DNA of 64,000 nt from Dryomyza anilis. Its lineage: Eukaryota > Arthropoda > Insecta > Diptera > Dryomyzidae. The notes beneath the pieces are model-generated. The model made no database searches, had not been told where the DNA came from, and saw only the letters and a program-made list of their open reading frames with translations. Made by a program: the position numbers and the translations under genes. The stretch covers positions 64,277,099 through 64,341,098 of the forward strand of contig OX638135.1 in NCBI GenBank assembly GCA_951804985.1. Direction: 5' to 3'. This document shows positions 22,005-33,180 of this stretch, one piece after another; positions within the stretch are counted from its first letter, which is position 1, and every line of letters starts with the position of its first letter.

Positions 22005-22900
22005 TAAAAAAGACTATGGTAGTATTTAGTTCATTACTCATCACAAGCCTGTCTGACAAGGGTGACCCTACCAGAAACTTAAAAAAAAAAAAAAACGTTT
22101 CCGTCAGCTTAGCCTTATTGAGTCATTGTAACTTAAGCCCCCACACCACGTCAAGGTAACCACCACGTGGGGGAGTACCTAATCAACGTATTAGGTTAAG
22201 TTAGTGCATAAGACTCCCGGACTGGCCAATGGCCACTCCATCATGATGGCTTTTTTCATCATATTTGACCAATTTTCAAAAAATAATTAAAAATGTCAGA
22301 CGTATCGATCCGGTATTCACGGTGATATTTTTGAAAAACCCTATTCAGTACCTAATTAACGTATTAGGTTAAGTTAGTGCACAAGACTCCCGGACTGGCC
22401 AATGGCCACTTCATCACGCCAATACCGGATCGATACGCCTGATATTTTTAATTATTTTTTGAAAATTGGTCAAATATGATGAAAAAAAAATGAAAAAAGC
22501 CATCATGATGAAGTGGCCACTGGCCAGTCCGGGAGTATTGTGCACTAACTTAACCTAATACGTTGATTAGGTACTGAATAGGGCTTTTCAAAAATATGAC
22601 CGCCAATACCGGATCGATACGCCTGACATTTTTAAATATTTTTTGAAAATGGATTATCCCATGTTGAAGTGATTACTGTCGAGTCGCGGATGACTATTTA
22701 CTAACGGGACCTAATATATTTAAAAGGTTGTACATTGGAGTTTTAAAAACGGTTACCATTTTTTTTTGGTCCATTCGATAAACATATTTAACAATTTTTT
22801 AAAATGATTAATAAAAAAAAAATGATTAAAAAAAATAAAAGTTAAAATTTTGTGGTTTGTGTCTCCGCTAAGATCGCGACGAATTTAACTTTACGGAGTA

Positions 22901-23299
22901 ATTTCAGGTAGCTTTTGGGATGCCTTACTTCATTCTGCAACAGTTTTTAAAGTCGTTTTTTTCCCAATGTGCAGCGTTCATTTCATTTATGAACAAAATG
23001 TTTTCTGTGTAGTACAATTTTTCATTTTTCATTGCGGCATGTGTACCCGTTGTTCAAATTCAAAAATATTTTACATATCTTATTTTTTGTCCCTAATAAA
23101 GAATCCTAGGAAGTGAGAAAACTAAAAATCGAAGTGACACCATAATGGTGCTGCTGAAATTTGATTTTTTTTCGGTAGATTTGATATGAAATAACTCTTG
23201 TATATATAATAATATCGAGTTATATCTGTTTGAATTTTCACCATCTGCCGAAAACAAATCAATACTATTGACATTTTATAGTAATTTTTTTTTTTTCAG
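22901..23299 (+). other. Intron-like sequence before the ankyrin exon
   Basis: AT-rich. It contains a block at 23020-23105 (GTTGTTCAAATTCAAAAA with CCTAATAAA) that recurs at 54720-54800. It ends in a T-run and CAG, a strong splice acceptor, at 23286-23299. Confidence 0.6.
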
Positions 23300-23407
23300 G
23301 CAGATGCTACAATTTCATTTCTGCGTGCTGCGCGCAGCGGTGATTTGGAAAAAGTTGTGGAATTTATTGAATCAGCACAAATTTCTGACATAAACACCTG
23401 CAATGCT
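23300..23407 (+). CDS. Ank: Internal exon of an ankyrin gene (first ankyrin repeat)
   Basis: A 108-bp open block of 36 codons begins after TTTTTTTTCAG and ends at GTAAGTTTTT. It encodes ADATISFLRAARSGDLEK, then VVEFIESAQI and SDINTCNA. This is the start of the membrane-binding ankyrin-repeat domain: the SFLRAARSG-DL pattern opens repeat 1 in animal ankyrins, and INTCNA precedes the next repeat. The extra residues in QISDINTCNA favour the fly Ank gene over its paralogue Ank2 (recalled, not aligned). Ankyrins link membrane proteins to the spectrin skeleton. Base composition is clearly richer in G+C than the flanks. Neither neighbouring exon was found, so both introns exceed the window edges. 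Confidence 0.82.
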
Positions 23408-23596
23408 GTAAGTTTTTCTATAACGTTTATAATACTGAGCCTCTGTACAGATCAGTATTATAAAAACCTTTAATATATCGATACCTTCCAGGTAGAACAT
23501 CGTAACCAACATTTCATTTTTTATGGTATTTTTGTAAACCTTTTATGATTAGCAAAATCATAGCAAGCTCATGACAACAAAACTCTTCTGATAAAT

Positions 23597-23815
23597 TTTT
23601 CGCGCGTTTACTTGCGTTGTTGTGTGATTTTTTTAATGTTTTAAAGAATTTCGATTTTATTATGAAGTTGAATGAAAACAAATCAAAAATATACCTCTTC
23701 TTATCATTTTTCGCGCGTTTGCTTGCGTTTTTGTGTGATTTTTTTGAATATTTAATGAATTTCGATTTTATTATGAATTTGAATGAAAACAAAACAAAAA
23801 GAAACCCTATTTCAA
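23597..23815 (+). repeat. Tandem duplication, ~111 bp x 2
   Basis: Two units, each with TTTTTCGCGCGTTT, TTGCGTT, TGTGTGATTTTTTT and AATTTCGATTTTATTATGAA, start near 23597 and 23708. They create overlapping spurious ORFs on both strands. Confidence 0.85.
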
Positions 23816-23864
23816 TTTTATTGAAATTAAAAATACAAATAAGCTAAAAGCATGTTTTTTTTAG

Positions 23865-24164
23865 TAGCTCAATGGTTAGTGCGTTGGACTGCGATCCGAA
23901 AGGTGCCCGGTTCAAGCCTGAACTGGGGCTAACAACATCTTTTCATAGAAACATTTTTCTATACCGCGCTACCTCTCGGCAGTAAATGGCAAACATACGA
24001 GAGTAAAACATTTCCTACGAAAAGCTCTCACTCGCCGTTCGGATTCGGCAATAAACTGTAGGTCCCACCACTTTGAGTACAAATATAATACGAATAGCTC
24101 AAAATGGTGAGAGAGCTCGGCCTAAGTCATTATAGGACTGTTGTGCCAAATTATTATTATTATT
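23865..24164 (+). mobile_element. tRNA-derived SINE, copy 3
   Basis: Starts inside the head at TAGCTCAATGG (the first ~7 nt are missing), has B box GGTTCAAGCC and ends in (ATT)n. A perfect 13-bp target duplication ATGTTTTTTTTAG flanks it (23852-23864 and 24165-24177), showing a LINE-type insertion. Confidence 0.92.
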
Positions 24165-24508
24165 ATGTTTTTTTTAGTTCTATTTGAACTTAGTTTGTGG
24201 TTTAATGTTTAATTAAAGTCAACCTCTACTGTCCTTTAAACTTAGTTTTACCTACACGCATAGAAAAACGTTTATCGGCCGTTTGCGACAAAAGAATTTC
24301 TTTTACAAATCCTCTCAACAGTGCTTGTAAAAGTTGACATGTTTGTTGCAAAATAAAGAGTTTATGGTAAATGTTGTCTTTATTGTTCTGAAAGGACTTT
24401 TCGTTTAACACAAAATTGCGACAAATGTAAAGAACGATTATATGAACATTGAAATGTATTTGCGAGAATCGATATAAGAACTCTAATAATTATTGTTTTT
24501 TGTTCATT

Positions 24509-24554
24509 TGCTTAGCATGCCTGCCTTCTAAGGGTTCGAATCCTGTCTGGTGCA
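24509..24554 (+). other. tRNA-like module, deleted copy
   Basis: TGCTTAGCATGCCTGCCTTC followed by a ~12-bp gap relative to the other copies, then the B-box-like GGGTTCGAATCCTG and TCTGGTGCA. Not an intact tRNA. Confidence 0.7.
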
Positions 24555-24594
24555 ATCATTTTTCTTTATTTAATTTTTTTTTTTATATTTATTA

Positions 24595-25591
24595 TCTATA
24601 TATATATAAAGGAAAAAAGAAAAGTCGGAAAAACCCAAAGGAAAAGCCGGAAAATCGAAAATATCTAAATTTGACCCTAGGCCTATGAAATTTGGTCAGG
24701 GTGTTCACTTCTTGACGGATGTGTGCACTACGAAGGGATTTTCTGAAATTCGCCTCCTAAGGTACACAAATGGGCGTGGTAAAATTGAAATTTTAATTAA
24801 AAATATCGGTGTAATTAAGATAAGCACAGTCAGGAAATTTGGCTCAGTGACGTATATTGTAGTTCTTTATCTGTTTTACAATTGTGGGCGGAATTAGACA
24901 AAAGGGCGTGTCCCTTTCCATATGACTAAAACTATAAAAATGTTGTAACTCCTGACTTACTAAGATTTGAGTTATATAAATCGAAACTAAGGTTTATATT
25001 ACAACCTCTAATCGTCACGTAGAATGTGAGCGGTATTGGATAAAAGGGCGTGGCACCTCCCATATAGCCAAAATTTTAAAATTACTATAATTCTTGACAT
25101 ACTAAGAGTTGAGTTATAATAATAAAAACAAATGTTCATATTTAAAACTCACGTAGAATATGCGCGGGATTGCAGAACAGGGCGTGGCATCTCTCATATA
25201 ACCAAAACTTTAAAATTTCTATAACTCTTTGCTTACTAAGAGCAGAGTTATAAACATCGAAACAAAAGATTATATTAAACATAAATGGGACAATGGGGCG
25301 TGGCACCTCCCACATTACTAAAATTTAAAAATGATAACTCCTGACTAACTAAGAGCAGAATTGTACAAATCGATACGAAGGATCATTTTAAAATGTTAAA
25401 TAGTAAAGTAGAATGTAAGCGGGATTGGAAAAATGGGCATGGCACTACGTTCCATGTGGGCGGTAAAAATAGTGACTAGGCTGGCACTAAAAATGGAAAA
25501 AGGGCCGTAAATGTATCCACACTTTATAAACGATATAGTTTTGCAATTACATAAACTTAGCACGGGCGCAGCTGTGCACGGGTCCAGCTAG
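24595..25591 (+). mobile_element. Non-autonomous Helitron
   Basis: Begins TCTATATATATAAAGG after an A and ends CAGCTAG before a T: 5'-TC and 3'-CTRR termini inserted between A and T without duplication. A GC-rich potential hairpin (GCACGGGCGCAGCTGTGC) lies just before the 3' end. The interior has repeated blocks (GGGCGTGGCACCTCCCA, CTAAGAGCAGAGTTATA) and no Rep/helicase. Confidence 0.8.
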
Positions 25592-25693
25592 TTATTAATA
25601 ATATATATTAATATTAATAATATATATTATTATTAATAATATATATTATTATTAATAATATATATTATTATATATATAAATATATATTATTGT

Positions 25694-25993
25694 AGCCGCG
25701 GTAGCTCAGTGGTTAGTGCGTTGGACAGCGAGCCGACAGGTCCCCGGTTCAAGCCTGGACTGGGTCCAACAACATCTTTTCATAGAAACATTTTTCTATA
25801 CCGCGCTACCTCTCGGCAGTAAATGGCAAACCTACGAGAGTAAAACATTGCTTATGAAAAGCTCTCACCCGTCGTTCGGATTCGGCAATAATTTGTAGGT
25901 CCCACCACTTCGAGTACAAATATAACACGCACAGCTCAAAATGGTGAGAGAGCTCGGCCTAAGTCCTTATTGGACTGTAGTGCCAAACTATTA
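25694..25993 (+). mobile_element. tRNA-derived SINE, copy 4
   Basis: Complete head GCCGCGGTAGCTCAGTGG, B box GGTTCAAGCC, family body and a short ATTAATAAT tail. The flanks are simple AT repeats, so no target duplication can be defined. Confidence 0.88.
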
Positions 25994-26674
25994 ATAATAA
26001 ATTAATATATATAAAATTAATATATATATAAAATTAATATATATATAAAAAAATATAATGACAAAAAAAAAATAATAATAATGATTAAAATAAAACTAAA
26101 AATCATTTTTTTTTTAATTTTTTAACTTAGAAAAGCAAACGAAAAACTCGTTTGGACCAAACGAAAAAACCGGTTTGGTCAAAAGAACTCCACAAACGAA
26201 GTTCTTTTGTCTAATTTTTCGTTTGTGAGGAACGTTTTTTTTTCTATGCGTGTACTTATTGAAGGGTTAAAAGATTTGACAGGAAATTTAATACCAACAC
26301 TTTTCAAAATTTTCTATCGCTCACAATTTATTATTTGTTTTATATTAAAAATTATTTCTCAAGTACAATATAGTGTTGTTACTATTTATATTCATACACG
26401 CATAGAAAAAAAACGTTTATCGGCCGTTTGCGACAAAAGAATTTCTTTTCAAATCCTCTCAACAGTGTCTGTAAAAGTTGACATGTTTGTTGCAAAAAAA
26501 AGAGTTTTGGTAAATGTTGTCGTTATTGTTCTGAAAGGACTTTTGGTTTAACACAAAATTGCTCAGAATATTTTTGCGACAAATGTAAAGAACGATTATA
26601 TGAACATTGAAATGTATTTGCGAGAATCGAAAAACTTTTATAAGAACTCAATTTATAATTGTCTTTTGTTTATT

Positions 26675-26732
26675 TGCTTAGCATGCCTGCCTTTTATGCA
26701 CGAGGACGCGGGTTCGAATCCTGCCTGGTGCA
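26675..26732 (+). other. tRNA-like module A
   Basis: TGCTTAGCATGCCTGCC resembles an A box. It is followed by an anticodon-like loop (CTTTTAT here, CTTCTAT in other copies) closed by TGC/GCA, and by GGGTTCGAATCCTGCC, a strong B box and T-arm. The 5' acceptor strand does not pair with CTGGTGC, so it is a tRNA relic rather than a functional gene. Confidence 0.7.
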
Positions 26733-26764
26733 ATACATTTTTTTTTATTTAATTTTTTTTTAAT

Positions 26765-29222
26765 ATTTATTACACTGTTCTACAAATTCCAAAAAATTTC
26801 GTATACAAAATTTCTCATCTATATTTTTGGAAAGGTAACGAAAATCAATGAATATCCTCATTTACAGAATGTATATATCACTTCGAGTTTTTTTTTTAAT
26901 TTGTTCTTCTGCGTGCACATTCGCATTTTTCTACCTTGAGTTACTTATGTAATTAAAACTCAGCATTCACGTAAGTTATTTAAAAAGTGTATAACTTTTT
27001 GAAAAACCAGTACATTTAGCATACTAAAACTTTATAATTTATTAAAATATGTTTAAAAAGACCTGAGTTATAGGTCATTATACGACAAAACAATTCAAAT
27101 TTTAATACATTTTCCAATTTTAAAAAGTCGTTAAAAAAATCTTGCAAGATAATCCACACATTTTTACAGTTATTAAAAGTAAATTTAAAAACCTTTTAAA
27201 CATTTTTGGAAGTTTTCAAATTTAGCAAGAAACAACAAAGTTATGATAGATACAAAACATCTACTCCAAATAATTAAATCTATAAACTATAAAATATTAG
27301 TGTTAAAGAATATCTCGGTGAAACACCAAAAATATACAAGAACTCCGATCTGTGTTTTTGGTTAGGCATAGAAAACCAATGAATATCCCCATTTACAGAA
27401 TTTCTGTATCACTTCGTTTTTTTTTTAATGTCCACTGCTTTGTTCAAAATTCATTTTTCGTACCTTAACTAACTTACTTATGTAATTAAAACTCAGCTTC
27501 TACGTAAAATATTTGAAGACTGTACAACTTTTTAAAGAACCAACACAAAAACTTTTTAATTTATTAAAATAGGTTTTAAAAAACCTGAGTTATATGTCAT
27601 TATACGACAAAACAATTCAAATTTGAATACATTGTTCAATTTTGAAAAATCGTTAAAAAATCATCTTGCTACATTGTTCAATTTTGAAAAATCGTTAAAA
27701 AATCATCTTGCAAGATAATCCATACATTTTTACAGTTATTAAAAGTAAATTCAATTACCTTATCAGAACTTTTGAATTTATCAAAATTTAACAACATACA
27801 ACAAAGTTATGATTGATTAAATCATTGTCCTTTAAATAATAAAATGTTTTAACCAAGTCAAGTCAATGAGATTTAAAGCTCTTTGATTTTGTTTAAATTT
27901 TTATATGCAAGGTTCAACTGAAATGTTTTGGTCAATTATTTTTTTAAGTTTTTTAGACAACTTTATCCTGAAATGCAGTGATCCAAAGTATCAAAAAATA
28001 GACAAAATAAACTTTTATAGCTTTTATAGATATTAAAATTTCTATTGATCTAATTATGCCATAAACCCAGTCGAGGTGTCATTTTAGAGCTAATAAAATT
28101 ATATCTTCTTTGCCTGGACATGTGGCAATTATCCTTGTACTTTAAATTGTATGTCATTAAAAACGACTCTTTTGAAAATTCTGAAAAAATTATAAATTTT
28201 GTATTGATTTATTATGAATATTCGTGTCAAATTTCAAGATAATATTATTAGGAGTAGATGTTTTTTATCTATCATAACATTGTTGTTTCTTGCTAAATTT
28301 TAATAGTTCCAAAAATTTTGCAAAGGTAATTAAATTTACTTACAATAATATGTAAAATAACTTACAAGATGTTTTTTTTTACGATTTTTCAAATATGAAA
28401 AATTGTTTTCAAATTTATATTTTTTGCCGTGTAATTCTCAGGTAGTTATTAACCGATTTCAATATTTTAAAAAGAATTACAAACATAAATATGTTGGTTT
28501 TTAAAAAGCTATACAGTCTTGAAAGAAGCTGAGTTTTATTACATAAGTAAGTTAAGGTACGAAAAATGGATTTTGAAGAAAGCAGTGGACATTAATAAAA
28601 CTCGAAGTGATACAGAAATTCTGTAAATGAGGATATTCATTGTTTTTGGATGCCTAACCAAAAATATCGGTCGGAGTTCTTGTATATTTTTGGTGTTCCA
28701 CCGTGATATTCTTTAACACTAATATTTTATAGTTTATAGATTTAATTATTTGGAGTAGATGTTTTGTATCTATCATAACTTTGTTGTTTCTTGCAAAATT
28801 TGAAAACTTTCAAAAATTTTGAAAAGGTAATTAAATTTACTTTTAATAACTGTAAAAATGTGTAGATTATCTTTTTAACGATTTTTCAAAATTGGAAAAT
28901 GTATTAAAATTTGAATTGTTTTGTCGTGTAATGACCTATAACTCAGGTTTTTTTAAACCTATTTTAATAAATTATAATGTTTTAGTAAGCTAAATATAAT
29001 GGTTTTTCAAAAAGTTATACAGTTTTCAAATAACTTACGTGGATGCTGAGTTTTAATTACATAAGTGACTTAAGGTAGGAAAATGCGAATTTGCACACAG
29101 AAGAGCAAATTTAAAAAAAAAAACTCGAAATGATATAGATATTCTGAGGATATTCAATGATTTTTGTTACATATCCAAAAATATATGTCGGAAATCCTGT
29201 ATATTTTTGGTGTCGCACCGTG
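26765..29222. repeat. 2.46-kb palindromic repeat
   Basis: The two halves are inverted copies. Landmarks are CACCAAAAATATACA near the right end, GAATATCCTCATTTACAGAA, ACCTGAGTTATAGGTCATTA and AACAAAGTTATGAT. A second pair of end motifs lies inside at 27318 and 28703. Related arms occur at 30114-30263 with 33963-34495, and at 39593-43625. It is inserted in AT repeats of the surrounding TIR element. Non-coding; it resembles a long-arm foldback transposon. Confidence 0.75.
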
Positions 29223-29366
29223 TTATTATTAATAATATATATTATTATCATATAATTCATCATTATGATATTTAAACATTGTAATATGTATGTTGCAATT
29301 AATAATTCATTCACCAATAACATACGTTGGATTATTGTACATCAAAATAAATTGCACACTGTTAAT

Positions 29367-29450
29367 GGACAGTGGTCGAATGGAAGTGTACTGGCACTGG
29401 CTTTGCAATCTGAAGGTAGAGAGTTTAAGTCACCGCCCGCCCGGGCAAAG
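29367..29450 (+). other. tRNA-like module B
   Basis: GGACAGTGGTCGAATGG ... CTTTGCAATCTGAAGG ... GAGTTTAAGTC ... CCGCCCGGGC. Inverted copies at 48218-48291 and 48400-48473 read GAGTTCAAGTCTCC, a better B box. It looks tRNA-derived but no full cloverleaf could be drawn. Confidence 0.5.
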
Positions 29451-29502
29451 TAAAAATTATGCTTTTTTCAATTAATAAAAATAAATAAATTTTAAATAAA
29501 TT

Positions 29503-29652
<150 letters not shown>

Positions 29653-31369
29653 AAATAAAAATAAATAAACTATAAAAAAAAATATTAAAAATTTAATAAA
29701 AAAAAATTAATACAAAAAAAAATAAAAAATAATAATTATTAAAATAAAACTAAAAATCATTTTTTTTTAAATTTTTTAACTTAAAAAAGCAAACGAAAAA
29801 ACCGGTTTGGTCAAAAGAACTCCACAAACGAAGTTCTTTTGTCTAATTTTTCGTTTGTGAGGAACGTTTTTTTTCTATGCGTGTATACATTTTTTGAAAC
29901 TATATTTTATTTTCTCTAATTTTGTCAATATTCTGATATCACACCTAATTTATTGTCTTGATCAGTGTTCATTATAAATTTTAACTGAAAAACTGTTCAA
30001 AGTCGTTTAATTTAAAGATAAGTTTACAAATGGAAGTATAAATTAGCACTGAAAAACTGGCCCGACATATATTAATAAAAATAATTAATGTGGAATAACT
30101 CAAATCGATAACACTGTACGACACCAAAAATATACTCCGACCCATATTTTTAGATAGGTATCGAAAATCAATTAATATCCTCATTTACCGAATGTCTATA
30201 CCACTTCGAATTTGCACTTCTGTGTGCAAATTCGTATTTTTCTACCTTGAGTTACTTATGTTACACTACACAACAAAATGAAAAAAATAGTTTGCTCAGT
30301 AAATTCCATTATTTTTCTATTATTGGAAATGACTCGCAGAAATTGAATATATGAATTAAAAAAATTTCTACGGACAGGTTTACGAGATTTCGGGCAATAA
30401 CTTTTGTACTGAGCTTTCAAAAAGGTGGTCGCATATATTTGTAAATATCTCGCGTTCAATAAAACCCATAAACGCAATTGTTATATCAAATGAAAGATAA
30501 TTAAATATTCAATAAACATTTCTTACAATAGTTTGGAATTGGCTTACTGGTTTAAGAAAACTCTACAGAAGAACTCGAAAAATGTAAAAAATTCCGAAAA
30601 ATTGAAAACGCAAGATGATGCACAGTTTGTAATATTGCAAAATTAGCCTGTACATTTTTAAAGAAAATAATTAAAAATAAAAGAAATCTATGGATACGTT
30701 TTGAGAACAGAAAAAAATCATATGAAAGCATTACAATTGGGTATTAATTAAAAAAAATCGCATAATATGTTTATACCCATGGGTAACAAGTTTTAAAATA
30801 TATGTGACAATATTTTAGCGCCTCTTAGTAGGCGTGACTGGTATGAAAAAGTATATATTTTCTTGGTCAACATCACTTTTCGAGTCGATTTAGATATGAC
30901 CGTCTGTCTGTCCGCCTATACACGAAAACTTTAAAACTGCTATTCCGAATGATGTGAAATTTATATTCAATATATTTTAGTAGAATAGTAATTCAAAGTT
31001 CGAAAATGAGTCGATTTAGTCAACGTAATCTACTACATCCACTACGAAATATGGGTTTACTTTTTAGGATCACATATCTCGTTAAGTATTAAAGATAAAG
31101 TTATAAAATTTAAAATTATTTACAAGCAATCATCTGTCAATAGGTGCTCAAAAAATAATCGTGATCCGCTCACATTTTTTATTTTTTATTTTTATGTCTA
31201 TTTGTATAGCAATTATATTGCTTTCACATGACTTTTTTTATCCTCAAATATTACCCATATATTTTTGTCATTTATAGCTGAATTTCTTCGAAAGAGTGTG
31301 AAATAATTTTGAAAAATTAAAATTTGTGTATAATCTTGCTTCGAGAAAATAAGACACCTAGCCGGAGGT

Positions 31370-33032
31370 TTAAAATCCGGAGCCTCTTCTTGTAAAGATG
31401 AGAACGGGAATCTAGTGACAGATATCCAGAGCACACTGAAGTTATGGAGGGATCACTTCTCTAAACTGCTGACCGGAGATGATGACCGCAATTTCACCGA
31501 TACGTTGAGATTCCGCCACACGACCATGACGAGGTCAGAACAGCCATCGCTCGGCTAAAAAACAACAAAGCCGCAGGTGCTGATGGCCTGCCTGCTGAAT
31601 TGTTTAAGACCGGAGGCGAAGAGCATATAGAGAGCATGCACGAGCTCGTAAGCAGAATATGGTCGGATGAAAGCCAAGTGACTGGAACCTCAGTGTACTC
31701 TATCCAATCCTTAAGAAAGGGGATCCCACTATCTGCGCCAACTACCGTGGGATTAGCCTACTCAATATCGCATACAAGGTGCTATCGAGCGTATTATGTG
31801 AAAGACTGAAGCCCATCGTCAACAGACTGATTGGACCTTATCAGTGCGGCTTCAGACCTGGAAAGTCCACCATAGACCAGATTTTCACACTGCGCCTAAT
31901 CCAGGAAAAGACCCTAGAAAAACAGATCGACACCTACCACCTATTAGTTGACTATAAAGCCGCCTTCGACACTCCGATAAGGGAACGATTATACGCCGCA
32001 ATGTCTGAGTTCGGTATACCTGCGAAACTTATAAGGCTTTGCAGGATGACCCTGAGCAACACACGTTGCTCAGTGAGAATAGGAAAGACCTCTCCGAGCC
32101 ATTTCATACCGAACGAGGTTTCAGACAGGGTGACTCCCTATCGTGTGACTTTTTAACTTATTGATTGAAAAAATAGTTCGAGCTGCCGAATTCCGTCAAA
32201 GCGGCACTATCCTCAACAAAAGTGTCATGCTGCTCGCATATGCCGACGATATTGATATCATTGGCAGGAGCACACGAGCAGTCAGCGCAGCATTCTTCAG
32301 ATTGGAGAAAGAGTCGCGTCGAATGGGTCCAGCGGTGAACGAGGACAAGACGAAGTTCCTGTCAACAAGCAAAAAAAGGGTCCGTGCGTCTTGGACAAAA
32401 AGCTGATTTTGACACCCACAAGTTCGACATTGTGAAGGACTTCGTCTATCTGGGATCCAGCGTAAACAGCAACAACGAAGTCAGCCTGGAGATCAAACGG
32501 AGAATAACTCTTGCCAACAGGTGCTACTTTGGGCTCAGTAGGCAATTGAGAAGCAGAGCCCTCTCTCACCGTACAAAAATAACGCTCTACAAGTCACTCA
32601 TCATGCCCGTCCTACTTTATGGTGCAGAAACATGGACGCTGGCCTCCACCGATGGGAGCGTTCGAGAGAAGATTTTCCGTAAAATCTTTGGCCCTATCTG
32701 CTTTGCTAACGAGTATCGAATCAGGATGAACCACGAGCTGTATGAGTTATTCGACGACATTGACATAGTCAAGCGCATCAAGATCCAGCGGCTTCGCTGG
32801 CTAGGTCATGTCGAAAGAATGGATGAAAACACTCCAGCCAAGAAGGTGCTTGAATCGAAACTCGAAGGTGGACGTCCAAATCTGCGTTGGAAAGACCAAG
32901 ATGAGGACAACCTGGCAACGCTTGGTATTTCTAACTGGCGTGAGCGCGCGCAAAGCAGATTCGACTGGCGGGGCTTCAGGTCAGCGGCCAAAACCGACCC
33001 ACGGTTGTAAGGCCCATTTAAGTAAGTAAGTA
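31370..33032 (+). pseudogene. RTE-like LINE, 5'-truncated reverse transcriptase
   Basis: The sequence is readable in several frames from about 31370. It has KNNKAAGADGLPAELFK, YRGISLLNIAYKVLSSVL, GPYQCGFRPGKSTIDQIF, VDYKAAFDT (motif A), FRQGDS (motif B remnant) and LLAYADDIDIIG (motif C, intact YADD). It continues with DFVYLGSSVNSNNEVSLEI, LLYGAETWTL, RLRWLGHVERM and WRERAQSRFDWRGF. The C-terminal RLRWLGHVxRM / W-D-Q-x(5)-L block is typical of RTE/CFDP2-like LINEs. At least four frameshifts are present (near 31700, 32150 and 32390). The 3' end is an AAGT tandem tail (33020-33032). Confidence 0.88.
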
Positions 33033-33180
33033 TCATCTTACTTTCTCGATTTTTTTTCATTTTCTTAAATTAATTTTTTCTTAAATTTTTGTTGAAAAAA
33101 AATGTTTTTTCAAATTCTGCTTTCGAGTCCTCTTAAACTAAAGAACCAATTTAAAAATGTTCTAAGAAATGTTCAATTAA

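Larger units (their letters stand above)
17113..22173 (-). mobile_element. RNase H-bearing LINE, copy 2
   Basis: A 5.06-kb copy of the 670-5961 element. It has the same 5' hairpin end and a poly(A) tail (T-run 17115-17122), inserted in a foldback monomer. Short flanking repeats AATACCT (17106-17112) and AGTACCT (22174-22180) differ at one base. The uninterrupted monomer (ATTCAGTACCTAATCAACG) confirms the ends. Against copy 1 it has a ~165-bp deletion in the ORF1 start region, a ~43-bp deletion in ORF2 near 19680 and ~20 bp lost near 19985. Confidence 0.93.
16400..22900. mobile_element. Foldback element 2, split by LINE copy 2
   Basis: The left end reads AAGTCCGTGAAGTTAAATTC; the inverted right end reads ACTCCGTAAAGTTAAATTC. 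The arms continue inverted for ~250 bp through ACACAAACCA and the CACCACTTCAACATGATGA region. The flanks share ATTTCAGG (16392-16399 and 22901-22908). The interior has ~185-bp monomers at 16640-17112 and 22174-22660, reversing orientation near 22420. Landmarks per monomer are GTATCGATCCGGTATT, TTTTTGAAAAGCCCTATTCA and GGCCACTTCATCATGATGGC. Without the LINE the element is about 1.44 kb. End sequence and monomer layout match foldback 1. Confidence 0.83.
24255..26252 (+). mobile_element. tRNA-bearing TIR element, copy 1 (with Helitron and SINE)
   Basis: Terminal inverted repeats CACGCATAGAAAAA at 24255 and ...TTTTTCTATGCGTG at 26252, flanked by TA on both sides (24253-24254, 26253-26254). The left domain has CGGCCGTTTGCGACAAAAG and GTTGACATGTTTGTTGC. 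The right domain has GGTTTGGTCAAAAGAAC and AATTTTTCGTTTGTGAGG. The interior holds a tRNA-like module (24509-24554), a Helitron and a SINE. No transposase; the TA duplication suggests Tc1/mariner-type mobilisation. Confidence 0.75.

Noticed and set aside
16640..22660. CRISPR-like array of regular repeats
   Set aside because: Monomers are ~185 bp, contiguous and inverted midway, with no spacers; this is a foldback transposon in a eukaryotic genome.
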